DNA of 8,001 bases from Ruminococcus sp. UBA7014. Lineage in GTDB: Bacteria > Bacillota > Clostridia > Oscillospirales > Ruminococcaceae. Location: the NCBI GenBank assembly GCA_002449575.1, contig DJXC01000028.1, positions 1 through 8,001 of the forward strand, in the 5' to 3' direction. Made by a program: the position numbers and the translations under genes. Shown in pieces: positions 1-5,420 of the stretch; the stretch's first letter is position 1, and each line of letters opens with the position of its first letter. The notes below the pieces were generated by a model that made no database searches, was not told the origin of the DNA, and saw nothing but the letters and a program-made list of their open reading frames with translations.

Positions 1-309
1 ATTGCACTCGGCGCAGGCAACTCCATTCTGATTAAGCTGAATCAGATTGGCTCTGTTTCTGAAACTCTGGAAGCTATCAAGATGGCTCACAAGGCTGGCT
101 ATACAGCAATTTCTTCTCATCGTTCCGGTGAAACTGCTGATACTACTATTGCTGACCTCGCAGTTGCTCTGAATACCTGCCAGATTAAGACAGGCGCACC
201 GAGCAGAAGCGAACGTGTTGCAAAGTATAATCAGCTTCTGAGAATCGAAGAAGAACTCGGCGCATCTGCTGTATATCCGCAGATGGACGCATTTAACGTA
301 AAGAAGTAA
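1..309 (+). CDS. eno: Enolase (phosphopyruvate hydratase), C-terminal part
   Basis: This is the last 102 codons of enolase, the glycolytic enzyme that interconverts 2-phosphoglycerate and phosphoenolpyruvate in the cytoplasm. The reading frame is open from base 1 and ends in TAA at 307-309; the start lies upstream of the window. Conserved barrel motifs are visible: ILIKLNQIG with the catalytic base lysine at fragment residue 12, the SHRSGET substrate loop at residues 39-45, and QIKTG with a second active-site lysine at residue 63, followed by the near-invariant SRSERVAKYNQLLRIEEELG block. The C-terminus (DAFNVKK) is complete and of normal length. It is followed by two hairpins, the second a clear terminator, so the transcript ends here. 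The next gene is convergent. Identification rests on recognised family motifs and is secure. Confidence 0.97.
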   Translation: MALGAGNSILIKLNQIGSVSETLEAIKMAHKAGYTAISSHRSGETADTTIADLAVALNTCQIKTGAPSRSERVAKYNQLLRIEEELGASAVYPQMDAFNVKK

Positions 310-330
310 TTGCATTCTTCTGTTAATTCC

Positions 331-347
331 CGCACACTGACCGTGCG
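331..347 (+). other. Small hairpin in the enolase 3' untranslated region
   Basis: CGCAC (331-335) pairs perfectly with GTGCG (343-347) around the seven-base loop ACTGACC. There is no T-tract behind it, so it is not a terminator by itself. Its loop is identical to the loop of the terminator hairpin that follows 28 bases later. Function unknown; it could be a 3' stability element or a protein-binding stem-loop, or it could be chance. Confidence 0.5.
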
Positions 348-360
348 TGAGTTATATTCA

Positions 361-398
361 AAAAAATCTCCTCCGACTGACCCGGAGGAGGTTTTTTT
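361..398 (+). terminator. Bidirectional intrinsic terminator between eno and the convergent operon
   Basis: The 8-bp GC-rich stem CTCCTCCG (368-375) / CGGAGGAG (383-390) has loop ACTGACC. It is preceded by six A (361-366) and followed by seven T (392-398). The symmetric A/T flanks let it stop enolase transcripts on the plus strand and the minus-strand operon coming the other way. The TAA of the minus-strand gene (397-399) lies in the edge of the T-tract, so the two units share one compact terminator. Confidence 0.93.
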
Positions 399-834
399 AG
401 ATTTTGTTATCGCCGTGTGCTTCATGTTCACGGCATTTTTGAAGAGTGTATGCATCCGGCTGATAATTTTCGCTTCCGTAACGAGTCAGCTGATTTTTGC
501 GGGCATTTAAAATCGTGATAATACAGGGAAGTTTCATATTATACTTGAATTCATTGAGAATGAAAATCAGACCGCTGTGAGTAATGCAATGCAGTTCAAG
601 CCCGTCTGGATGACCGTGGTCAACAGACATGATACAGTCAAGATAATCATCTTTGTCAAGCAGGCGGTTAAGGGCAGCATTACGGCGATTCTGACGGTCA
701 TCACTGAAATGCTGGGTTGAGCCGAAATGCAGAAGTTCCTCCAGCGTAAAAGGGTGTTTTTTAAAAACTTTATAAACTTTTAATCTGTTTGGAACAGGCT
801 GTTTTTTCAAAGCATTCTTCTTATGTTTCTTCAT
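397..834 (-). CDS. Small basic protein of unknown function, third gene of the transporter operon
   Basis: A 145-residue protein with ATG at 834 and a good ribosome site (GGAG seven bases upstream). It starts 15 bases after the stop of the lipoprotein gene, so it is probably co-transcribed with it and ends at the shared terminator. The N-terminus is very lysine-rich (KKHKKNALKK). A probable helical section at residues 28-65 includes TLEELLHFG and RQNRRNAALNRLLDKDDYL. It is followed by alternating hydrophobic strands at residues 79-110 (LELHCITHSGLIFIL, then CIITILNAR) and QLTRYG at 114-120. This strand pattern is reminiscent of short Firmicutes and phage-type hypothetical proteins ending in an 'ITxxG ... 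ITxLxAR ... RY' core, but that is only a memory of shape. There is no signal peptide or membrane segment, and its charge would suit nucleic-acid binding. I do not recognise the family and assign no function. Confidence 0.75.
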   Translation of the reverse strand: MKKHKKNALKKQPVPNRLKVYKVFKKHPFTLEELLHFGSTQHFSDDRQNRRNAALNRLLDKDDYLDCIMSVDHGHPDGLELHCITHSGLIFILNEFKYNMKLPCIITILNARKNQLTRYGSENYQPDAYTLQKCREHEAHGDNKI

Positions 835-849
835 AATTTCTCCATAAAG

Positions 850-1770
850 TCAATATGCACTATAAGTAGAAAACCATTGCAGAGAACTGTAAATCCAGTT
901 CTGTGCATTTTTTGATGTATCCGCATCAAAATTTTTGTCTTCCAGAAAATCCGCTGCACCACAGACAACAACAGAGGCATTATTCCGGACTGCATCACGG
1001 GAATACAGCAGCACATTCAGCTTTTCATTTTCATAGGTGAGCGGGTCATCTTCCATTCCGCCGCAGGGTTCGCCGATAACATCTGCTGAAGTCTGGAGCA
1101 TAGTATCAATGAATAATTCGTCTGTTGCATAATCACCAAGCATATGAAAACTTCTCATATTCTGCATATAGACAGGCTTAACAGACATAGAATCTTCATA
1201 TGCAAGCATACGTTCCGGCATACCGATTATCTGTAAAAGCGTGAAATTGCTGTCCTTTTCCGGTTCGGTAATTCTGTCATAATCTATTTGAATACTGAAT
1301 GTTTCCAGCAGATTGTTTAAAAATTTATATCTGGTATTGCTTTCCGAAGCCGGAAGCAGAACCAGCATATCACCGCCGGCATCAAAGAAAGGCTGCAAAG
1401 CCTGAACTTCTTCCGAAGTCAAATCTTCTTCCGGAGAATTATAGATGAGAATTCCGGCATCTGCCGGAAGCTCTGAAAGTGTACATTCGTTCCAGATAAA
1501 GCCGTCAGTTGTAAGCTGTCTGCGGAATTTCGAGAGTTCTGCCGGATTCTGTGTATGATGGTCAGTCAGATAGAAAATATCAGCAGAAATACGTTCTTCC
1601 TGAATAGTTGCTGCTTCTGTTGTTTCGGCTTCTGAAATATTTGTATTTTCTTCCTGAATCAGACTGTCCAGATTCGGCAGTTCCGAACTTGTTCCGGAAC
1701 TGGAGCTGCATCCTGTCAGAATGGCAGAACAGCATAAGGACGCAAATATTAATTTTTTATGAAACTTCAT
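850..1770 (-). CDS. Lipoprotein with a GldG-like ABC-auxiliary domain
   Basis: A 306-residue exported lipoprotein. I chose the ATG at 1768-1770 over two upstream in-frame starts (to 1803): it has an AAAGGA site about ten bases before it and gives a clean type II signal peptide, MKFHKK, a hydrophobic stretch, then lipobox L18-T19-G20-C21. After cleavage C21 would be lipidated and the protein anchored on the outer face of the membrane. A Ser/Thr/Glu-rich linker runs to about residue 60. The next part resembles the GldG / 'ABC-type uncharacterised transport' domain: a strand IFYLTDHH, then DAGILIYNSPEEDLTSEEVQALQPFFDAGGDMLVLLPA (split: acidic loop, EEVQAL helix, GG-turn, hydrophobic strand), then FLNNLLETFSIQID. 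Unlike full GldG proteins it has no C-terminal membrane helix, and no ABC ATPase or permease is nearby. The start overlaps the 3' end of the transporter gene by 14 bases, suggesting translational coupling. Lipoprotein status is strong; the domain call is moderate. Confidence 0.85.
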   Translation of the reverse strand: MKFHKKLIFASLCCSAILTGCSSSSGTSSELPNLDSLIQEENTNISEAETTEAATIQEERISADIFYLTDHHTQNPAELSKFRRQLTTDGFIWNECTLSELPADAGILIYNSPEEDLTSEEVQALQPFFDAGGDMLVLLPASESNTRYKFLNNLLETFSIQIDYDRITEPEKDSNFTLLQIIGMPERMLAYEDSMSVKPVYMQNMRSFHMLGDYATDELFIDTMLQTSADVIGEPCGGMEDDPLTYENEKLNVLLYSRDAVRNNASVVVCGAADFLEDKNFDADTSKNAQNWIYSSLQWFSTYSAY

Positions 1771-2695
1771 GAGCCTGAGTTCCTTTCTTTTCATAATTAA
1801 CAATCAGGATTCCAGTGCAGACTAATACTAATGCTGCCATTCCTTGCCATGTAAATGTACTGCTCTCGTGCAGGATGATTCCGGAGAGAATCACACCGCA
1901 CAGCGGATTTAAAAAGCCGAATACCGTCACTTTTGAGACAGGATTATGTTTCAGCAGTACCGCCCAGAGAGAATAGGCTGCTGCCGAGACAAATGACAGA
2001 TACAGCAGAATCAGCCATGCTTTTGGACTCAGGTGCAGACTGCCGCCACAGACTGCACCCAACAGCCACATTACCGCTCCGCCGAATGTAAACTGCCAAC
2101 CGCTTAATAATACCGGATTTTCATGATAAATACCTGTATAGCGTTTCATGAACACGCTGGAAAAGCCGCTTGCTATCGTACACAGAAAGATAAAGCCGTC
2201 ACCAAGCAGATTCAGACGAAAATCCAGTCCGCTGAAATTTACCAGTACAATACCAGAAAATCCGATTGCACAGCCAAGCAGTTTTTTAGCACTTAACTGT
2301 TCCTGATGAAATGCACCGGAAATAAAAATAGCTGCAAAAACATTCGCTGCAACAAGAATCGCTGCTTTTGTGCCTGTTGTGTTCGCCAGTCCGATATAAT
2401 AGAAAAAATATTGTAATATCGTCTGAAACAGACTGATAACACCAATTCTCGGAATACTCTGCTTTTGCGGAATCAGCAGTTGCTGTTCTGCCAGACTTCC
2501 GGCAAGCAGTGCCATCAGTCCGGCAATAAAAAAACGTACGCCAGCAAATACCATTTGTGAAGCCCAGTCGTCCGGTGCAATATGCATTTCTGCATAGCCG
2601 ATTTTGACTCCGGAAAATGCACTGCCCCATAAAATACAGCATACCAGTGCCAGCAGTGCAACTACACCGGTATGTGTTAATTTTTCAGATTTCAA
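1757..2695 (-). CDS. DMT-superfamily (EamA) transporter
   Basis: An integral membrane protein of 312 residues with ten probable transmembrane helices in two EamA repeats (about residues 13-155 and 163-305), the usual size and layout of drug/metabolite exporters. Typical features are the N-terminal CILWGSAFSGVKIGY helix, the mid-protein FFYYIGLANTTGTKAAIL segment, and the second-repeat KHNPVSKVTVFGFLNPLCGVILSG motif, close to the conserved 'P..a....l.P....l.g' signature near the C-terminus. Substrate cannot be told from sequence; family members export amino acids, metabolites or drugs. The frame opens with TTG at 2693-2695, not ATG, and the only good SD-like sequence (GAAAGG, 2713-2718) lies 17 bases upstream. 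An out-of-frame five-codon ATG ORF ends on this TTG, so initiation may depend on reinitiation, or the start may carry a one-base deletion. It is the first gene of a three-gene operon with a strong promoter just upstream. Confidence 0.9.
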   Translation of the reverse strand: MKSEKLTHTGVVALLALVCCILWGSAFSGVKIGYAEMHIAPDDWASQMVFAGVRFFIAGLMALLAGSLAEQQLLIPQKQSIPRIGVISLFQTILQYFFYYIGLANTTGTKAAILVAANVFAAIFISGAFHQEQLSAKKLLGCAIGFSGIVLVNFSGLDFRLNLLGDGFIFLCTIASGFSSVFMKRYTGIYHENPVLLSGWQFTFGGAVMWLLGAVCGGSLHLSPKAWLILLYLSFVSAAAYSLWAVLLKHNPVSKVTVFGFLNPLCGVILSGIILHESSTFTWQGMAALVLVCTGILIVNYEKKGTQAHEVS

Positions 2696-2709
2696 AATTT
2701 CAGATTCAT
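2692..2709 (-). CDS. Possible five-codon leader ORF (MNLKF) overlapping the transporter start
   Basis: ATG at 2707-2709 reads Met-Asn-Leu-Lys-Phe and stops at TGA (2692-2694). That TGA shares two bases with the TTG start of the transporter (TTGA), the geometry used for termination-reinitiation. A GAAAGG sequence ends three bases before this ATG, which is too close for an optimal ribosome site. Transcription predicted from the upstream promoter would begin about ten bases before the ATG. An alternative reading is that one T is missing from the TTTT run: with five T the ATG would run straight into the transporter frame. Confidence 0.35.
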   Translation of the reverse strand: MNLKF

Positions 2710-2725
2710 CTGCCTTTCGGTTTTT

Positions 2726-2754
2726 ATCATAACATATTTTGTATCATTTGTAAA
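2726..2754 (-). promoter_or_regulatory. Sigma-A promoter of the transporter operon
   Basis: Read on the minus strand: -35 TTTACA (2749-2754), a 17-bp spacer, and -10 TATGAT (2726-2731) preceded by TG one base upstream (extended -10). Each hexamer matches consensus in five of six positions. Transcription should start near 2719, leaving only about 24 bases before the TTG start of the transporter gene. Confidence 0.8.
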
Positions 2755-2774
2755 GCATTCCTGAAAAATCTCTG

Positions 2775-2807
2775 TTTCTGACAAAAAAGATTGACTTCTG
2801 TCAGAAA
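2775..2807. promoter_or_regulatory. Operator-like perfect inverted repeat over the kinase promoter
   Basis: TTTCTGACA (2775-2783) and TGTCAGAAA (2799-2807) are exact reverse complements, nine bases each, with 15 bases between them. The arms flank the -35 box of the kinase promoter (2791-2796); the right arm lies in its -35/-10 spacer. The left arm is about 20 bp upstream of the -35 of the divergent transporter promoter. This placement suits a dimeric repressor or dual regulator. There is no T-tract, and the repeat lies upstream of both predicted start sites, so it is not a terminator. No regulator gene is present in the window. Confidence 0.55.
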
Positions 2808-2819
2808 ATATGATATAAT
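2791..2819 (+). promoter_or_regulatory. Near-consensus sigma-A promoter of the nucleoside kinase gene
   Basis: -35 TTGACT (2791-2796), a 17-bp spacer, and -10 TATAAT (2814-2819) preceded by TGA (extended -10). The predicted start near 2826 gives a short leader carrying AGGAGG (2837-2842), eight bases before the ATG at 2851. It is a very strong promoter by sequence, which fits a need for repression through the surrounding inverted repeat. Confidence 0.9.
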
Positions 2820-2850
2820 AATGATAAACTTTTCATAGGAGGCACACGTT

Positions 2851-3774
2851 ATGAAAAATATTGCATTACAAAAAATTAATCAACAGGTCACGGAAAATAC
2901 TGCTGAGTTTATTCGCAGGTCTAATGCTGAATATCTCGAAAGTCTGACAAAAATTGTAGATGATATTGCTTTGCATCGTGATAAAAAGCCGATTATCCTG
3001 CTTTCAGGACCTTCCGGTTCAGGAAAGACGACTTCTGCACTAATGATTGAAAAAATTCTGGATGACAGAGGTATCGAAACGCATACACTTTCACTGGATA
3101 ATTATTTCAGTCCGCTGACCGAACAGGAAAAAGAACTGTTTGCTGCCGGAAAATTAGACCTTGAATCTCCGAAACGTGTGGACAGTTCGTTTCTGACAGA
3201 ACAGCTCCGGGAAATTTATCACTGTCGTCCCGTGGAACTGCCGATTTATGATTTTAAAGAATCTGCCAGAATCAACAGCGGCAAAATTCTGCACAGAAAA
3301 CCCGGTGAACTGGTTATCTTAGAGGGCATTCACAGCCTGAACCCGGAAATTGTCAGCTTTAAGGATTCCAGAACGGCAAAGATTTATGTCAGTGTGCGTA
3401 CCAGAATTGCAAACAATGGTATCAGGCTGCATCCCTCAAAAATCCGGCTGATGCGCCGTCTGGTGCGTGATATGCTGTTCCGGAAACGTTCGTTCACAGA
3501 TACGCTGATGATGTTCCACAGTGTGGAAGAAGGCGAGAATAAATATATTATGCCATATAAATACCGTTCGGATTATGATGTCGATACGTTCATGCCATAT
3601 GAAATCTGTGCATATAAGAAATTTTTACTGGAATCGTTCCGGAATATGCCGGAAGAACCATTGGTACATGATATGCTGGAATTTCTGGAACAGGCTGCTG
3701 AAATTTCGCCGGAAGCCATTACTCCGGATTCTCTGGTCTGTGAATTTATCGGCAACGGACAGTTTAATCTGTAA
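2851..3774 (+). CDS. Uridine kinase-family nucleoside kinase (P-loop, short form)
   Basis: A 307-residue cytoplasmic kinase of the uridine kinase/phosphoribulokinase family, predicted to transfer a phosphate from ATP to a nucleoside such as uridine. Residues 1-45 form a helical, charged leader. The Walker A loop GPSGSGKTT is at 53-61. SLDNYF at 81-86 matches the family's substrate-binding 'SLDDYF', with the second acidic residue changed to Asn. ELPIYDF is at 129-135, the Walker B-like ILEGIHSLNP at 156-165, and the arginine-rich lid RRLVRD at 202-207. The C-terminus CEFIGNG resembles the REFIGGS end of the ~550-residue clostridial nucleoside kinases that carry an N-terminal TGS and ThrRS-like region; here that N-terminal half is absent. 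The start is set by AGGAGG eight bases upstream and a strong promoter. It is a single-gene unit closed by a terminator. The exact substrate is not provable from sequence. Confidence 0.9.
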   Translation: MKNIALQKINQQVTENTAEFIRRSNAEYLESLTKIVDDIALHRDKKPIILLSGPSGSGKTTSALMIEKILDDRGIETHTLSLDNYFSPLTEQEKELFAAGKLDLESPKRVDSSFLTEQLREIYHCRPVELPIYDFKESARINSGKILHRKPGELVILEGIHSLNPEIVSFKDSRTAKIYVSVRTRIANNGIRLHPSKIRLMRRLVRDMLFRKRSFTDTLMMFHSVEEGENKYIMPYKYRSDYDVDTFMPYEICAYKKFLLESFRNMPEEPLVHDMLEFLEQAAEISPEAITPDSLVCEFIGNGQFNL

Positions 3775-3780
3775 GACAGA

Positions 3781-3808
3781 ACAGGGACTGCCTCAAGTCC
3801 CTGTTTTT
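3781..3808 (+). terminator. Intrinsic terminator of the kinase gene, overlapping the GH43 3' end
   Basis: The perfect 9-bp stem ACAGGGACT (3781-3789) / AGTCCCTGT (3796-3804) has a six-base loop and ends in a run of five T (3804-3808). It starts six bases after the kinase stop. The last three codons of the opposite-strand GH43 gene form its right arm and the GH43 stop lies in the loop. There is no A-tract on the left side, so it should work only for plus-strand transcripts. Confidence 0.88.
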
Positions 3809-5337
3809 AATGATTCTGTCACTTTGCAGAGAAAATCCCGGAATTCTGAAAAACGCTCAGATACTGTTCCTTGTGCATAAAGCCCAATCATGACACCAGT
3901 AAAATTTCCGGCAACTTCTGTTGATAAAAATTTTGTCTGTGCCGTGCCGAGTTCATAATGCTGATTTTCCGCTTCTGCCGAGAAAGTATAACAGAGCGGT
4001 TCTGCCTTGATGCACAGCCTTGCGGTATTTCCGTGAATATGCACATGATTCGATTCCTGTACAATATCGCCGATATGCAGCCGCTTGAAAAGTTCACAGC
4101 CGAACGCCAGTCTCCGGAGTGCAATTTCATAATGCTGGTCAGGAGTCATGTAGAGGGTAATTCCGGCTTCTTCCCTGAATTTGTCTTCATCTCCCTGAAC
4201 TGTTACAGTGCATTCAATTTGCAGATGCATTTCCTGCTGACGAATGCCCAGAAAAGAGGGTGCATGGTTTTCTTTATCGTCACAGTTGAGCCAAACGCCG
4301 GAACTGCGGATTCTGAAATATTCTTTATGCAGGTCATAATATTCCGGATGCGGATTTTTCAGCCAGCACCAGTCAATGCCGACTGTTGTCGTTTCAAAGC
4401 GTTTTTCCGGCAGGGGAGACTGTATGACAGAATCCGGAATCCGGTCAGTTTCCATTTCAAGGCGGGTTGTACCGTTTATGCCGGCAGTGAACCAGCCGTT
4501 TTCATGAAATGTCACAGGAACAAGATTCACTTCCCGTCCGGTAATGTGATGCATGACCCATTCATGAATCTGCCGGAAGGCAAGATGCACCATCCACCAG
4601 TTTCCGGAAACATCCTGAACCAAATCGCCATGACCACACCCCTGAAGCAGATATCCCCCAAGATTACGGTTTGTCAGCACAGGATTTTCCGGGTAATTCT
4701 CAAATTTGCCGAACAGTTCCTTGCTTCGGGCATAAACAATCATATGACCGTATTCCGTGCCGCCTTCTGCTGCCATAAGATAGTAATAACCATTGATTTT
4801 ATACATATGCGGACTTTCCAGAAATCTGCCGCCTGCGCCCTGCCAGATGCAGACCGCCGGAGAAAGTTTCTTTCCGGTTGCTATGTCAATTTCACACTGT
4901 ACAACACCATGAACGCCGTTATCATCCGTGCCGTTGCTCATGAAATAGGCTTTTCCGTTCTCAAAATACAGAGAAGGGTCAATGCCATCCTGCCGGACAT
5001 AAACAGGGTCTGACCATTCACCGTGAATATCGTCCGTCCAGACATAGAAATTCCCCCCTTTGCTGACATTAGTCGTGACCATGTAGAATTTACCCTCATG
5101 ATAACGGATTGTCGGCGCATAAATTCCACCGACAGAATTGGCTTCTGCAAGTGGAAGCTGAGACGCTCTGGTCAGGACATGCCCAATCTGTTTCCAGTTG
5201 ATTAAGTCACTGCTCTCGAACAGTGGTACACCCGGAAAAAACTGGAATGAACTGCACACCAGATAATATTTTCCTTCTGCACGACAGATACTCGGGTCAG
5301 GAAAAAAACCCGGAATGACGGGATTTCGATATTTCAT
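3793..5337 (-). CDS. Intracellular GH43 beta-xylosidase / alpha-L-arabinofuranosidase
   Basis: A 514-residue glycoside hydrolase family 43 enzyme. The five-bladed propeller spans about residues 1-305. The inverting catalytic set is visible: general base Asp14 in GFFPDPS, the pKa-tuning Asp120 in GIDPSLYF, and general acid Glu174 in RFLESPHMYK. CGHGDLVQ carries the conserved metal-site His236. From about 315 to the end is the beta-sandwich C-terminal domain usual in GH43 xylosidases (SFLGIRQQ, EEAGITLYM and HYEIALRR motifs). The opening NPVIPGFFPDPSICR is typical of the XynB-type subfamily that releases xylose, or arabinose, from short oligosaccharides. There is no signal peptide, so it should act in the cytoplasm on imported sugars. 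The start is supported by AAAGGAG eight bases upstream (5346-5352). No sugar transporter or regulator is adjacent, which is unusual for a hemicellulose gene. Xylose versus arabinose specificity is undecided. Confidence 0.94.
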   Translation of the reverse strand: MKYRNPVIPGFFPDPSICRAEGKYYLVCSSFQFFPGVPLFESSDLINWKQIGHVLTRASQLPLAEANSVGGIYAPTIRYHEGKFYMVTTNVSKGGNFYVWTDDIHGEWSDPVYVRQDGIDPSLYFENGKAYFMSNGTDDNGVHGVVQCEIDIATGKKLSPAVCIWQGAGGRFLESPHMYKINGYYYLMAAEGGTEYGHMIVYARSKELFGKFENYPENPVLTNRNLGGYLLQGCGHGDLVQDVSGNWWMVHLAFRQIHEWVMHHITGREVNLVPVTFHENGWFTAGINGTTRLEMETDRIPDSVIQSPLPEKRFETTTVGIDWCWLKNPHPEYYDLHKEYFRIRSSGVWLNCDDKENHAPSFLGIRQQEMHLQIECTVTVQGDEDKFREEAGITLYMTPDQHYEIALRRLAFGCELFKRLHIGDIVQESNHVHIHGNTARLCIKAEPLCYTFSAEAENQHYELGTAQTKFLSTEVAGNFTGVMIGLYAQGTVSERFSEFRDFLCKVTESLKTGT

Positions 5338-5366
5338 ACAAAATTCTCCTTTGCTTTATGATACTG

Positions 5367-5393
5367 AAAAATCCCCGGAAACAGCGGGGATTT
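5367..5393 (-). terminator. Intrinsic terminator after the signal-peptidase-like gene (or in the GH43 leader)
   Basis: Read on the minus strand, ATCCCCG (5385-5391) pairs with CGGGGAT (5371-5377) around a seven-base loop and continues into a run of five T (5367-5371 region). Flanking ACTGAAA/TTTCAGT can lengthen the stem with a two-base bulge. It lies 25 bases beyond the stop of the upstream gene and 34 bases before the GH43 ribosome-site/start region. It therefore closes the upstream unit, or acts in the leader of GH43 if that gene's promoter is further upstream. Confidence 0.82.
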
Positions 5394-5411
5394 CAGTTTT
5401 ATATATGCTAT

Positions 5412-5420
5412 ATCATATCA
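5412..5420 (-). promoter_or_regulatory. Weak candidate extended -10 promoter for the GH43 gene
   Basis: Minus-strand TGATATGAT is an extended -10 (TGn plus TATGAT at 5412-5417) whose TGA is the stop codon of the upstream gene. There is no recognisable -35 at 17 bp. It is the best promoter-like site I see between the two genes. If it is used, the hairpin at 5367-5393 lies inside the GH43 leader. Confidence 0.3.

Noticed and set aside
1768..1803. Longer N-terminus for the lipoprotein starting at 1803 or 1794
   Set aside because: These starts lack a ribosome site at a useful distance and would put a charged, non-signal stretch in front of a normal lipoprotein signal peptide.
2286..2642. 118-codon minus-strand open frame inside the transporter gene
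   Set aside because: It is a shifted frame of the EamA gene, Cys/Arg/Ser-rich, and not hydrophobic as expected for a second transporter fragment.
2710..2850. Riboswitch or T-box in the divergent intergenic region
   Set aside because: Both predicted transcript starts leave leaders of only about 25 bases, too short for a riboswitch; the inverted repeat is upstream of both starts.
3958..5013. 351-codon open frame on the plus strand
   Set aside because: It lies entirely antisense to the GH43 gene, whose catalytic motifs are intact. It is rich in Cys, Phe and His with no recognisable domain, has no ribosome site, and looks like a by-product of GH43 codon bias.
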